From a virus: a stretch of 64,000 bases of DNA. Where the stretch lies: positions 1-64,000 of the IMG/VR virus record IMGVR_UViG_3300021180_000005; one strand, given 5' to 3'. The position numbers were made by a program, and so were the translations under genes. The notes under the pieces are model-generated. The model did no database searches, was not told the origin of the DNA, and saw only the letters and a list, made by a program, of their open reading frames with translations. Below are positions 1 to 8,692 of this stretch, piece after piece (positions within the stretch are counted from its first letter, which is position 1; each line of letters opens with the position of its first letter).

Positions 1-26
1 CCAATTCTACCAATGGAGAGTGTATA

Positions 27-401
27 ATGTTTCTTTTCACAGAGCTTGCTGCACCCCTTGCACGAGTATGGCAGGGTCAACGTCAACGCACTTCTCGCAC
101 AGCAGACGCTAAGAATGCGCCGGGTAAAGAGTATAAGTCTAAGATCACACACCGACACCAAAAGGACTTCAATGAAATCCACACAGATGTAAACGGTAAC
201 TTTTGGTTGTACAATGTAAAGACCGACGCGTGGGACATTAAGGGAGATGTGGATGATATTCCCTACTACGTAGATGGAGACGGCCTAACATGGGCTTACG
301 ATACCTATACAGGTAGATGGGATGTACCTGTGGAATATGAAGGCATAGACTTAGCATCACCAGAGGAGCTTACCGATGTCAACCCTGAGGTTGCCGGATA
401 A
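27..401 (+). CDS. hypothetical acidic protein
   Basis: A 124-residue protein with a ribosome site (GGAGAG, 15-20) six bases before the ATG. The N-terminal third is basic and Arg/Gln rich; the C-terminal two thirds is acidic and aromatic, with repeated Trp-Asp and Tyr-Asp pairs (WDIKGDVDD, YYVDGDG, WDVPVE) suggesting a small beta-rich domain. No family is recognised. It lies first in the visible + strand operon and its 3' end overlaps the start of the HNH gene by 26 bases, so the two are probably translationally coupled. Confidence 0.7.
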   Translation: MFLFTELAAPLARVWQGQRQRTSRTADAKNAPGKEYKSKITHRHQKDFNEIHTDVNGNFWLYNVKTDAWDIKGDVDDIPYYVDGDGLTWAYDTYTGRWDVPVEYEGIDLASPEELTDVNPEVAG

Positions 402-657
402 AGAATATGCGCTCCTCTGCAAGTCAATCTTGCAGAGGGACGGCTACAGGTGCCGCTCATGCAACTTTAGAGGAAATTTAATGGTGCACCATATAATTTT
501 CCGCTCGCATCAAGGAGAAGATACCACAGAGAACCTTGTAACTCTTTGTGCAAGTTGTCATCGCGGTTGTCATGAAGAACAAGGGATTGTTGTACTAGGG
601 ACTGATGCAAATGCAGAGTTGAAGTTCCTAAGGAGAAATGGATGGCGACCACAATGA
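376..657 (+). CDS. small HNH endonuclease
   Basis: A 93-residue HNH nuclease. A CRSC pair near residue 26 and CASC near residue 58 form the zinc pairs; between them HHI (about 38-40) gives the catalytic His and ENLVTLC the Asn-containing part, followed by CH. Length and layout match compact phage HNH proteins (Pfam HNH). GAGGAG lies seven bases before the ATG. Unlike most nucleases in this window it lacks a DNA-binding extension, so it may be either a homing endonuclease or a resident phage nuclease. Confidence 0.85.
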   Translation: MSTLRLPDKEYALLCKSILQRDGYRCRSCNFRGNLMVHHIIFRSHQGEDTTENLVTLCASCHRGCHEEQGIVVLGTDANAELKFLRRNGWRPQ

Positions 658-776
658 AAGAGAAGGCAATACCTACTGAACTAGAGATAGAATACTGGAG
701 AGCAGTACTAATTCTAGACTTGTTGACTGCTGAGCTATTAGCATACAAGGGACTTACATCTCCTGAAATCTCGTAG
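642..776 (+). CDS. small helical protein, 44 residues
   Basis: An ORF too short for routine calling: it begins MATTMKEKAIPTELEIEYWR and continues with a Leu-rich helix. AGGAG (631-635) lies six bases before the ATG and the start overlaps the end of the HNH gene by 16 bases, a normal coupling arrangement here. It fills the gap before the next nuclease gene. Function unknown; about 0.6 sure that it is translated. Confidence 0.55.
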   Translation: MATTMKEKAIPTELEIEYWRAVLILDLLTAELLAYKGLTSPEIS

Positions 777-804
777 TATACTGGAAGTAGAGGTTAGAAA
801 AGAG

Positions 805-1467
805 ATGAAAACTTTCAAATGCTACTGGTGCAAAACTGACATACTGAAACCAACGCACAATCAAAGGGCTGTTCATTCTAGGCACCAGCGTATGTATTGT
901 TACAAAATATGTTCAAGCGCTTACATGAAAGCGAGAGGTTTGGCAAAGCATAAGGTACGCTGTAGATGTGGTAAATCTCTGGTATACGGAGAGCTTACTA
1001 GAGGACAGAGGCAACGTGTACGAGATGGACAAAATGTAGTATGCTCTGAAAAGTGCAAACTTGCAGCACGTAAAGCACAAAGGGCAAGGAAAAACATGTA
1101 TGGAGTACCGCGTACTGAGTACAGAAAAACATGGCTGAAACACCACCGTGAGAGAAGACTTCTACATCAGGTAAAAAGCAGAGCAAAGAAAACAGGGCTG
1201 AAGTTCAACTTGATGGTTGAAGACATCGTAATACCCTCGGTATGTCCGGTGCTACAAATAGAGTTTAAAAAGGGAGACAAACTACTATCTCCCAGCGTAG
1301 ATCGTAAGAATAATCGAAAAGGTTACGTCAAAGGAAATATCCAGATAATGTCTGGACTAGCCAATGTAATGAAGAACAAAGCTACACCAATTCAATTAAG
1401 GAGGTTTGCAGCGTGGATAAACCAAGTTTACGGCCCTATCAAGAAGAAGCGCTGCAAGCAGTTGTAG
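805..1467 (+). CDS. homing endonuclease, HNH-related (DRKNNRKGY family)
   Basis: A 220-residue basic protein. N-terminal Cys pairs (CYWC, CRCG, CSEKC) form zinc ribbons; the C-terminal half holds a CPVL motif, then SPSVDRKNNRKGYVKGNIQI and a following SGLANVMKNKAT stretch, typical of phage free-standing endonucleases with an LDR-x-DN-x-KGY core. Its last 55 bases overlap the helicase gene, including its ribosome site and GTG start, so the C-terminal tail (roughly after WINQVYG) is probably read-through into the neighbour rather than conserved enzyme. Confidence 0.8.
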   Translation: MKTFKCYWCKTDILKPTHNQRAVHSRHQRMYCYKICSSAYMKARGLAKHKVRCRCGKSLVYGELTRGQRQRVRDGQNVVCSEKCKLAARKAQRARKNMYGVPRTEYRKTWLKHHRERRLLHQVKSRAKKTGLKFNLMVEDIVIPSVCPVLQIEFKKGDKLLSPSVDRKNNRKGYVKGNIQIMSGLANVMKNKATPIQLRRFAAWINQVYGPIKKKRCKQL

Positions 1468-3200
1468 ACAATCTCTGTGCAGGCATACGACAACAGTTAT
1501 TAGTGCTTGCCACTGGGCTAGGAAAGACTGTAATTGCGGCACAGCTTCCTACAGTGTTAAAAGCTATAGCACCCGGCAAGTTGCTATTTGTGGCACATAG
1601 AAATGAACTTCTTACCCAAGCTATTGACAAGATAAAGATATGGAATCCCAGCTTAAAAGTTGGGTTAGAAAAAGCCGAGAAACACGCAGACCCGGATTGT
1701 GATGTGATAGTTGCTTGCAACGCATCCATAGGCAGAGCAGGGTCTAAGCGCATGGATCATTTCTGGGATGATATTTCTGTTATAGTAATAGATGAAGTTC
1801 ATCATGCCATCGCGGACAGTTATTTAAACATTTTGAATGACTCAGGCGTGCTACTGCCCGATAGTAAGAAAGTTCTCATCGGTCTAACTGCTACGCCGAA
1901 GAGACATAACCGCAAACGCACTAACCAAGCCAATCTACTTGACGAAGACGAGTTGGTATCGTTAAAGAGCATATTCAAAAAAGTAGTGTATAGTTATGGA
2001 ATTAGAAAAGGGATTAAACAAGGATACCTTGCACCGTTATGTGGTTTCCGTATCAACACCAAAACTGTACTGGACGGTGTTAAGACAACGGCTGGTGATT
2101 TCCAAGTAGATGAGTTATCTAACGCTGTGAACACACCTGAGCGCAACGCTCAAGTAGTAAAAGCATGGAAAGACAATGTCAAAGACAAACAGACCCTATG
2201 TTTCACGGTGGACGTGCAACACGCTAAGGACTTGGCAAATACATTCCTTCACAATGGGGTTCTGGCACAACCTATATACGGGGACGATCCCCAGCGTGCT
2301 GACAAGCTACAATGGTTTGAGAATGGAAAAATACAGGTACTCTGTAACTGTGCCCTTCTTACTGAAGGGTTCGACAGTCCATCTGTAGCCTGTATAGTAT
2401 TAGCACGCCCCACGAAGAGTGGTTCTTTGTATACACAGATGGTTGGCCGTGGTACGCGTCTTAAAGAAGGAAAAGAAAAATGCATAGTAATTGATGTTTG
2501 CGATTGCTACAAACGATGTTCACTCGTTACTTTACCTTCACTGGTCGGACTCAACCCAGACATGGACCTGCAAGGACAGTCGGTAACAGCTACTGCAGAT
2601 AAACTAGAAGAGCTACAAGAGAAATACCCAACGGTAGACCTGTCACAACTGACGGACATAACCAAGGTGGACGCGTACATTGAAAGTCTTGATCTGTTCG
2701 CTGCGCCATATACGGAGGAAGTGGAGAAATTTAGTAAATTAGCTTGGATGGGCTGTAGCGATGGAAGTTATCTATTGCAAATTCCTGAGAAAAAAGAACT
2801 CAAAGGAGCATTCTCTCAGTACAAGCACGAAAAACTACACATCACTCCAAATGACCTAGAAGAGTTTGAATTGTCCATCACCTCTGTAGGTGTAGATAAG
2901 AAACTAGGAATTTACAACTCTCTACAAGAGGCGTTTGCCAGTGCCGATGAGGTGGTTCAGCGGTGTAGACCGGACAGGATGAAACTGTTGACACGCGAAG
3001 CCGATTGGCACACATACCTAGCTTCAGAACCTGCGAAAAAACTACTGAGATCGCTTAGCAGAAATAAACCAATGCTTAAATGTTTGTGTCCCGGTACGCA
3101 GCCTGCTAAGATGTGTCCTATATGTAGACTTAGTACGGGAATAACTGCAGGCGAGGCCAGCGTAGCTATAAATCTGCTTCAGGCCCGAAGAAAGAAGTGA
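1413..3200 (+). CDS. SF2 DEAD/DEAH-type helicase
   Basis: A 595-residue superfamily 2 helicase resembling the SSL2/RAD25 and UvsW-like enzymes that unwind branched or forked DNA with ATP. Motifs in order: Q-like LRPYQ (6-10), Walker A ATGLGKT (33-39), DEVHH (127-131), TATP (159-162), LCFTVDVQHA (motif IV), LLTEGFDSPSV (motif V) and QMVGRGTRL (motif VI, arginine fingers). A Cys cluster near the end (CLCP, CPIC) may be a zinc knuckle. GTG start with AAGGAGG eight bases upstream, embedded in the preceding endonuclease ORF. Probable role in replication fork processing or recombination, alongside the primase-helicase and RecA. Confidence 0.93.
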   Translation: MDKPSLRPYQEEALQAVVDNLCAGIRQQLLVLATGLGKTVIAAQLPTVLKAIAPGKLLFVAHRNELLTQAIDKIKIWNPSLKVGLEKAEKHADPDCDVIVACNASIGRAGSKRMDHFWDDISVIVIDEVHHAIADSYLNILNDSGVLLPDSKKVLIGLTATPKRHNRKRTNQANLLDEDELVSLKSIFKKVVYSYGIRKGIKQGYLAPLCGFRINTKTVLDGVKTTAGDFQVDELSNAVNTPERNAQVVKAWKDNVKDKQTLCFTVDVQHAKDLANTFLHNGVLAQPIYGDDPQRADKLQWFENGKIQVLCNCALLTEGFDSPSVACIVLARPTKSGSLYTQMVGRGTRLKEGKEKCIVIDVCDCYKRCSLVTLPSLVGLNPDMDLQGQSVTATADKLEELQEKYPTVDLSQLTDITKVDAYIESLDLFAAPYTEEVEKFSKLAWMGCSDGSYLLQIPEKKELKGAFSQYKHEKLHITPNDLEEFELSITSVGVDKKLGIYNSLQEAFASADEVVQRCRPDRMKLLTREADWHTYLASEPAKKLLRSLSRNKPMLKCLCPGTQPAKMCPICRLSTGITAGEASVAINLLQARRKK

Positions 3201-3206
3201 GGTGCT

Positions 3207-3515
3207 ATGATCCCAGAGCTAAACGTAGAGCAAGTAACATTGCTGACAAACATGGCTAGCGGCTTGGGAGCGTTCTCCCAAGTCGTGCCTGATCCTAAGC
3301 TTGATAAAGCCTCAGACTACGAAACCATCATAGAGTCAGTACGGGACAACGAGCAGCTGGTAATACTTGGGCTCATCAAAGAGCTAACAGACGAACCCTC
3401 AACTAAGGAAAAAATAGTAACACTGTTCAGTATGACAGGGCGAATGTTTCGCGTATTCGAAATTACTGACATCGCACGTAAACTATTCGACGGAGTTGAG
3501 AGACCTATTCAATAG
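3207..3515 (+). CDS. hypothetical helical protein
   Basis: A 102-residue, mostly helical, acidic protein that follows the helicase by six bases (GAGGTGCT upstream). No family recognised. It reads as one soluble domain with segments such as SVRDNEQLVILGLIKEL and a C-terminal FEITDIARKLFD. The position between helicase and primase suggests a small replication accessory role, but this is inference from context only. Confidence 0.7.
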   Translation: MIPELNVEQVTLLTNMASGLGAFSQVVPDPKLDKASDYETIIESVRDNEQLVILGLIKELTDEPSTKEKIVTLFSMTGRMFRVFEITDIARKLFDGVERPIQ

Positions 3516-3524
3516 GAGGCACCG

Positions 3525-4022
3525 ATGCCCTACGCGGACCCAAAAGTACGCAGTAGATACAACACCGCGTATAGAAAGAAGCACAAGAAGCATCTAGACC
3601 TGTACAATGCTGCATATCGAAAAGCACACAGAGAAGAAAACGTAGAGTACCTAAGGGAATGGAAGAAAGATAACCCAGATTACGACAGAGAGTGGCAAAA
3701 GAAGCACAGAGAAAACAAGCGAAGAAGTCAGAGAAAATTCCGTCGTACCCATCCAGAACGTATACGTGCTCAAAACGCCGCATATGCTACAAGGAAAACT
3801 GGTGCTGGTGGAAAATTCACAGAACAAGAATGGCTAGACCTTAAACGTAAGTATAAGTTTAGGTGTCTACGTTGTAATAGGAGAAAGAAACTGTTTCCTG
3901 ACCATGTAAAACCTGTGAGCAAAGGTGGAACAAGCAACATCAGCAACATTCAGCCTCTTTGTGGGGTTTGTAATTCCATAAAGAGTAACAAGTTCATTGA
4001 CTATCGGAAGAGGACTAGATGA
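3525..4022 (+). CDS. HNH homing endonuclease
   Basis: A 165-residue very basic protein. The N-terminal 100 residues repeat short Tyr/Arg/Lys helices (AYRKAHREE, EWKKDNPDYDREWQ), a DNA-binding arm. The HNH core follows: CLRC, LFPDHVKPVSKGG (catalytic DH), NISNIQPLCGVCN. It closely matches the nuclease at 11216-11698 in core and arm, so the two are paralogues. GGAGG lies before the ATG, and the stop overlaps the primase start (ATGA). Probably a free-standing homing endonuclease inserted ahead of the primase gene. Confidence 0.88.
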   Translation: MPYADPKVRSRYNTAYRKKHKKHLDLYNAAYRKAHREENVEYLREWKKDNPDYDREWQKKHRENKRRSQRKFRRTHPERIRAQNAAYATRKTGAGGKFTEQEWLDLKRKYKFRCLRCNRRKKLFPDHVKPVSKGGTSNISNIQPLCGVCNSIKSNKFIDYRKRTR

Positions 4023-6094
4023 GCCAAGCTATACCAGTGGAGTTAGCCAAAAGTGCGGCTATGAAGTTAGTAATCAGTCAAGGATGGACATGGCAAGGCC
4101 CAAACGGTGGACAGATAAATGTTGAGACCTGTCCCTTCTGCCGGAAGGCAGATTTTAAGTTCTACATCGCAGTGTGCGACCCAGAAGAGTCAACACGCGA
4201 CGGGTTGTTCATGTGCCACCATGGCTCCTGTCAGAAGACAGGCAACCTACGCACATTACAAGAGCAGTTAGGATTGCGTGTAGTAGGAGTGGACTCACGC
4301 AAGGAATGGTCTGGAACCAAAGGTGAACAAGAGCAATTACCCGACGCTGAGATGTGTCATGCCAATCTCCTTTCAGATGCTGATGCGATGGACTATTTAC
4401 TTCATGTCCGGGGGTTCTCAAGGGAAATCATTGAGCGACAAAAGTTAGGCCTCGTGCCGCAGCGGTTCTTCCGTGAGGCTGGCAATGTAAAAGCACTGGT
4501 CATTCCATATCTTGTCAATGGCAACGTAGTGTTCGCCAAGTACCGGACTTTGCCACCGTCACCAAAAGACTTCACGTCTTCAACGGGTTGGGACGCACCT
4601 TTGTACAACGGAGAGGTACTAAACGAAGACATACACAACGTCGTGTTTGTCGAGGGTGAAACCAACACCATCTCTCTGTTGAACTACGGCGTCCACTCGG
4701 TGGTAGGTGTACCGGGAGCAAACATAAAGAAAGCCACGTGGATCGAACAGTTGGACAAGCTGATTGAAAACGGCTTGAAGGTTTACATTCTGTACGACGA
4801 TGACAAAGTAGGCAATAAGTCGGCACAGGAGATCGCATCGCGTATTGGTTTTGATAAGTGCTGGAGAATGCAGTTGCCTTACTTTGAAATCACTGTGCCT
4901 ATAGATCAGTGTAAGCTGTGTGACAAAGACGGCTGGTCGCTTAAGGCTGGGACAGACAAGCATGTACCGTGTACTCATACTAGAGCCGGAAAGGACACTA
5001 ACGAATGGTTCCAACTCGGTGGTGGCACCTTAGAAAAATTCGAGGAATTGAAGAAACACGCTGTTCTTTTCGACGTGACTGGCGTGACATCTACAGGGGA
5101 CGCCCTACAGCAATTAGAGGACGAGTTAAACGGGAAAGTAGACCTAGCCCCTACGTATGTAAGTGGCTGGCCGGAATTGAACCGACTGATAGGGTTTGAA
5201 GACGGAGACGTGATAGATATCGTTGCCCCTGAAAAAGTCGGTAAGACTACCTTCGGCCTAAATCTGCTGGATCACATGGTGAAGACCTACGGGGAAGATG
5301 GTTTATTAGTCTGTCTAGAGATGACTCAGGCACGACTGGCGCGTAAATGGGTGGCTCACGTTACACAATTTGAAGACGCCATAACACAGCCGGGGACTCC
5401 AGAGTCTAGAGCTAAGCTGATTGAGCTGAAGACCGCAGTGGTTAAGTCAAAGGAGATCATGCGCGAGCGTAACGCAGACATCTATTTCGCCTATCCGCAG
5501 CTGGTAAAAGAACCTGAGGATGTGTTCAAGCTCATCAGAGATTGTATCCGGCGCTACGGTGTAAAGTGGGTCATGTTCGACAATGTACAGCGTCTCTGCG
5601 ACGATACGTTGAAGAACCAAGGACACCGCACAGTGCACATGTCGCAGATCAGTAAAGGGTTTGCTAAGCTAGCAAAAGACTACCGCATCAAATTAATCCG
5701 TATTCTGCAACCTAAGCGTATCGAAAAAGGACAGATCATAACTACGAACGATGTAGACGGCAGCAGTCAGGTAGCAAAGGACTGCGATGGTATGATCACA
5801 ATGTGGCGCAGCGTTGTAGGAGAGATGAAGAAGAGCGAGTACGAGGAGGAATCCGTTGGCTTTAAAGAGACTGATGTCTCGTTTGATCCCAAAACAAAAC
5901 TCACTGTTGGTTTGTCTCGCTATTCTGCTGGGGGTAGTTGCTATGTTCTTTGCGATGGTGCAAGAAGTACGTTCCGCTCTTACTCAAATGAAGAAAAGTC
6001 TAAGCTCAATACGAATCTTCAAACGTTCAACTCAGTAATCCCAATGGAAAATGGACCATCGGTGCCCGTGGCAGTAGCGAACATCCCAATCTAA
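4019..6094 (+). CDS. DNA primase-helicase (TOPRIM plus RecA-like helicase)
   Basis: A 691-residue bifunctional primase-helicase of the T7 gp4/Twinkle layout. An N-terminal zinc ribbon (Cys 38, 41, 66, 71) recognises template; TOPRIM metal residues appear as FVEGE (about 209-213) and YDDDK (about 261). A second Cys cluster (CKLCDKDG ... CTHT) is inserted within the TOPRIM region before KDTNEW, which is unusual. The helicase half has Walker A PEKVGKTT (about 402-410), a CLEM segment and MFDNVQRL as the Walker B strand, then a QPKR segment. It would prime and unwind at the phage fork. ATG overlaps the preceding stop. Confidence 0.92.
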   Translation: MSQAIPVELAKSAAMKLVISQGWTWQGPNGGQINVETCPFCRKADFKFYIAVCDPEESTRDGLFMCHHGSCQKTGNLRTLQEQLGLRVVGVDSRKEWSGTKGEQEQLPDAEMCHANLLSDADAMDYLLHVRGFSREIIERQKLGLVPQRFFREAGNVKALVIPYLVNGNVVFAKYRTLPPSPKDFTSSTGWDAPLYNGEVLNEDIHNVVFVEGETNTISLLNYGVHSVVGVPGANIKKATWIEQLDKLIENGLKVYILYDDDKVGNKSAQEIASRIGFDKCWRMQLPYFEITVPIDQCKLCDKDGWSLKAGTDKHVPCTHTRAGKDTNEWFQLGGGTLEKFEELKKHAVLFDVTGVTSTGDALQQLEDELNGKVDLAPTYVSGWPELNRLIGFEDGDVIDIVAPEKVGKTTFGLNLLDHMVKTYGEDGLLVCLEMTQARLARKWVAHVTQFEDAITQPGTPESRAKLIELKTAVVKSKEIMRERNADIYFAYPQLVKEPEDVFKLIRDCIRRYGVKWVMFDNVQRLCDDTLKNQGHRTVHMSQISKGFAKLAKDYRIKLIRILQPKRIEKGQIITTNDVDGSSQVAKDCDGMITMWRSVVGEMKKSEYEEESVGFKETDVSFDPKTKLTVGLSRYSAGGSCYVLCDGARSTFRSYSNEEKSKLNTNLQTFNSVIPMENGPSVPVAVANIPI

Positions 6095-6102
6095 GGAGAC
6101 AC

Positions 6103-6285
6103 ATGCAGAAAGTACTTGATCAGTACATTACACACATTCTGCGACTGGCTAACAAGAAACCAAGCCCAGCTCGTAGCAAAGGCATTGCATATTACACAGC
6201 AGCCGCTGAGCGTCTAGAAGCACTAATCAATGCATCTACACCTGAGTGGGTAGCATTGCAGTTTGGTAAGAAGTCAGCATTCTAA
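6103..6285 (+). CDS. small hypothetical protein
   Basis: A 60-residue basic helical protein eight bases after the primase-helicase, with AAGGAGA upstream of its ATG. The sequence looks like two helices (ITHILRLANKK and YYTAAAERLEALINA). Function is not recognised. It ends the transcription unit ahead of the terminator-like hairpin at 6292. Confidence 0.65.
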   Translation: MQKVLDQYITHILRLANKKPSPARSKGIAYYTAAAERLEALINASTPEWVALQFGKKSAF

Positions 6286-6291
6286 CGCCAT

Positions 6292-6326
6292 GGGACCGAG
6301 CGAAATCGGTCCCGGTTTTATAGTTT
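6292..6326 (+). terminator. intrinsic terminator-like hairpin
   Basis: Perfect 8-bp stem GGGACCGA/TCGGTCCC (6292-6299 and 6306-6313) with a six-base GCGAAA loop, followed by a moderate T run (TTTTATAGTTT). It sits between 6285 and the next ribosome site, so some attenuation of read-through is likely. Confidence 0.65.
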
Positions 6327-6336
6327 ATGGAGGAAA

Positions 6337-6564
6337 ATGTACATACCAGATTATATCAAAGCAGACAAATATAAATTAGAAAAATACATGGCAGCGCAAG
6401 AGCAGATGTGGATTTTAACCGACGAACATCGCAAGTTACTAGTGCGTATACAGGAATTAGAAGACGCACTGCAAGGGGTAAAAAGAAAACGCCGGATTTT
6501 GATAAAGGATTTTCCTACATTGTCACTAAGGAGCAAAGACACATGCCTGAGCATCACAAAGTAA
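6337..6564 (+). CDS. small coiled-coil protein
   Basis: A 75-residue protein starting MYIPDYIKADKYKLEKYMAA with GGAGG directly upstream. The middle is a predicted coiled coil (LLVRIQELEDALQGVKRKRR). It overlaps the RNA ligase remnant by 22 bases; its last 20 residues are low-complexity and may not be ancestral. Function unknown. Confidence 0.55.
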   Translation: MYIPDYIKADKYKLEKYMAAQEQMWILTDEHRKLLVRIQELEDALQGVKRKRRILIKDFPTLSLRSKDTCLSITK

Positions 6565-6650
6565 ACGTAGTTCGCATTGACGAGATTCTGCCCCATCCAA
6601 ACGCTGATACTCTGGACACAAGCCATGACAGCATCTACAGGTATCTATAA
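6543..6650 (+). pseudogene. N-terminal remnant of an RNA ligase-like gene
   Basis: MPEHHKVNVVRIDEILPHPN followed by ADTLD reads like the first residues of the DRB0094-type (Rnl5) phage RNA ligases, which begin with an H-K-V-x-V-x-R-I-x-x-I-x-P-H-P-N-A-D segment. A good ribosome site (AAGGAG, nine bases before the ATG) is retained. After ADTLD the frame enters unrelated sequence and stops at 6650; no ligase body (KxDG motif) follows. The endonuclease gene starting at 6625 begins exactly at this break, suggesting that insertion destroyed the ligase. Confidence 0.55.
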
Positions 6651-7278
6651 AAAGAGAGGTGCTGACCCAGTGTCTGTTGGTCAGGTGTTTGGAAAGTGGA
6701 CAGTTGTAGAAAGAGCACCTAGTCAACCGACTAAGCACACACATTTTGTATGTAAATGTACTTGTGGAAAATTACAAACTGTAGACTATCAGCACTTGCT
6801 AAGAGGTGAGTCAGTAGGATGTAGAAATTGCGCTGGTCGCGTCGATTCAGAGCATTGTAAAAAAGGACACGACTTAAATTTGTGCGGTAAGGACACACGT
6901 GGGCAATGTGGTCTATGTAGAATTGAACAGTACCTCAGGAGAAACTATGGCATAGACGCTTACGATTATGAGTTGATGTTTGGCTATCAATTTGGTAAAT
7001 GCGCCATATGCGGAAAGAACCTAGCAGTAAATGAAGCGTTCTGTTTCTTGGGAGAACAAGAAGACGCACGAAGAGCAGAAGTAGACCACAGACACGTTGC
7101 CAAAAGCATTAAACCTAAACCTGAAAAAAGAACACTGGTAAGAGGTCTGCTATGCGGTGGTAGGTATGCTGGATGCAATGCTAAACTAGGACACGTTGAC
7201 GATGTAGAGTGGTTAAGAGCAGCAGCTAACTATGTAGAGAATCCACCAGCACAAAAAGTATTCAGATTACGAAAGTAG
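6625..7278 (+). CDS. endonuclease VII-like homing endonuclease
   Basis: ATG at 6625 gives 217 residues; an in-frame ATG exists at 6577 inside the ligase remnant. The N-terminus carries a VGQVFGKWTVVERAP module followed by CKCTCGK and CRNC zinc pairs, a layout shared by phage HNH nucleases. The C-terminus has CAICGKNL, AEVDHRHV (catalytic DHRH), RGLLCGGRYAGCNAKLG, the recombination endonuclease VII signature. It likely cleaves DNA at the site it occupies, the RNA ligase gene. Confidence 0.85.
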   Translation: MTASTGIYKKRGADPVSVGQVFGKWTVVERAPSQPTKHTHFVCKCTCGKLQTVDYQHLLRGESVGCRNCAGRVDSEHCKKGHDLNLCGKDTRGQCGLCRIEQYLRRNYGIDAYDYELMFGYQFGKCAICGKNLAVNEAFCFLGEQEDARRAEVDHRHVAKSIKPKPEKRTLVRGLLCGGRYAGCNAKLGHVDDVEWLRAAANYVENPPAQKVFRLRK

Positions 7279-7283
7279 AGGAA

Positions 7284-7709
7284 ATGACAAACGAGATGAC
7301 GCAAAGGCAGGAGTTGGAGACCTTCAACACTGTCGCAGCACTGTATTATGTATTGAAGTCCAACAGTAGATCATTGCGAGTGAAACAGGCTATTTATCGC
7401 CAAGATGAAGTACAGGCACAGCCGTTAGATTTTCTGATTGATGTTGAACTAAAGTCCAAGAGGGCACTGGGAGAGCCTTACTACCAGATGTTCCTACGTG
7501 CGGTATACAACGAGAATATTGAAATCCTTCCTGAGTACATACGTAAGTCTCTAGGCAGGTTATTCCAAGAGTACCGCCTAGACCCTGATGGTCCGTACGC
7601 CAAGTTGTTCTTCGACGTTAAAAATGCACAAGTACGTAGCTACATGAATGAGGTGAAAAGTGGAAGAACTGAACCAACCAACGGCACCGCTGAATCAACA
7701 GGAGTCTAA
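7284..7709 (+). CDS. hypothetical protein
   Basis: A 141-residue acidic soluble protein, ATG preceded by AGAGGAA. Mixed helical content (ETFNTVAALYYVLKS, EYIRKSLGRLFQEYR). No family recognised. It overlaps the next gene by 50 bases and belongs to the same operon as recA. A replication or recombination mediator is possible, but only by position. Confidence 0.65.
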   Translation: MTNEMTQRQELETFNTVAALYYVLKSNSRSLRVKQAIYRQDEVQAQPLDFLIDVELKSKRALGEPYYQMFLRAVYNENIEILPEYIRKSLGRLFQEYRLDPDGPYAKLFFDVKNAQVRSYMNEVKSGRTEPTNGTAESTGV

Positions 7710-8166
7710 CGTGCCTGTCTCTACTGAGTCAGCTACTATGCCTGTGCCTGAGTCTTCTCCTGCCCTTGAGAGGCTAACACGCAAACAATGGGGACAACTA
7801 CGAAGAATGCACGTCACTGTGCAACACGGCACGGTTATCGCGTGCGGTCACAAGGCCAAATTCAGCAAGGATCACGATCCGACAAACAACTGTGTTCACT
7901 GCTGGGCGTCATACTTTGCAACTAGCGTCGATCTGGACCTTATTCATACAGTGCTTACTACTAAGGGCGGTAAGGCCCTCGTAGCGTTAAAAGGCACGAA
8001 GTTCGTTCGTATGTTTCACGGTTTTTTAAGTTCACAACTACTGCCTGCTCTTGCCGCAGAGATAAACAATGAAGAACCTGCTAAAATAGAAGGGAGCATC
8101 TTCTCTGAAACTAAACCTAACGAATCAAGTTGTGGGACATTGGAAAATTCTGGGGTTCTCCCATAA
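7660..8166 (+). CDS. hypothetical phage protein
   Basis: GTG start after GAGGTGAAAA; 168 residues. The first 35 residues are Pro/Ser/Thr/Gln rich and probably disordered. The body has VTVQHGTVIACGHKAKF and NCVHCWASYF, giving a possible Cys/His metal site (CGH, CVHC), and ends with KFVRMFHGFLSSQL. The last 30 residues overlap the endonuclease at 8132 and could be altered by its insertion. Function unknown. Confidence 0.6.
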   Translation: MEELNQPTAPLNQQESNVPVSTESATMPVPESSPALERLTRKQWGQLRRMHVTVQHGTVIACGHKAKFSKDHDPTNNCVHCWASYFATSVDLDLIHTVLTTKGGKALVALKGTKFVRMFHGFLSSQLLPALAAEINNEEPAKIEGSIFSETKPNESSCGTLENSGVLP

Positions 8167-8692
8167 GAAGTATAAACAAGGAAATGTACTGGTATGGAAA
8201 TGTCAATGTGACTGCGGGAACATACGGTGGAAGACTACGGGAAATTTAAAAGACCCACAACAACAAAGATGTAGTTCTTGTGCATCTCCAGAGAGAAACA
8301 AAAAGAGAATCAAATACTTTAGACCGTTTGAACCGCTGTTCCACAGGTTGCATTTATCATCTAAAAACAGAGGCCTAAAATGCACCCTGACGTACGACGA
8401 ATTCTTTGAGTTTACAAGTATAAACACCTGTGTGTACTGTGGTGCGGATATACAGTGGAGCCTCAGTAGTCAATCTATATCAACAAACATGGATAGAAAA
8501 GATAACTCCAAAGGCTACACTAAAGACAACTGCACTGTATGCTGTATAGGCTGCAATAGAATCAAAAGCAATCGCTTTACATACGAGCAGATGCTTGAAA
8601 TTGGTTCTTTGCTGAAGAAATGGAGAATAAGTGGAACAAACGAAGGCACAGAAGTTTCGCCAGTTGGAACAACTGAGCAAACTATTGGATGA
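8132..8692 (+). CDS. HNH homing endonuclease
   Basis: Core VGHWKILGFSHKKYKQG and CQCDCGN form the N-terminal module, CVYCG plus NMDRKDNSKGYTKDNCTVCC form the nuclease core, followed by CNRIKSNRFTYEQM. The GTG at 8132 is the first standard start; the open frame extends further (KLNLTNQV) with a CTG at 8105 behind GGGAG, which would give a more typical N-terminus. The 3' end overlaps recA by 62 bases, spanning its ribosome site and GTG start. Related to the nuclease at 19322-19855. Confidence 0.82.
   Translation: MGHWKILGFSHKKYKQGNVLVWKCQCDCGNIRWKTTGNLKDPQQQRCSSCASPERNKKRIKYFRPFEPLFHRLHLSSKNRGLKCTLTYDEFFEFTSINTCVYCGADIQWSLSSQSISTNMDRKDNSKGYTKDNCTVCCIGCNRIKSNRFTYEQMLEIGSLLKKWRISGTNEGTEVSPVGTTEQTIG

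Noticed and set aside
6408-6650. 80-residue ORF extending the RNA ligase remnant upstream
   Set aside because: The extension is the out-of-frame shadow of 6337-6564; the ribosome site supports the start at 6543.
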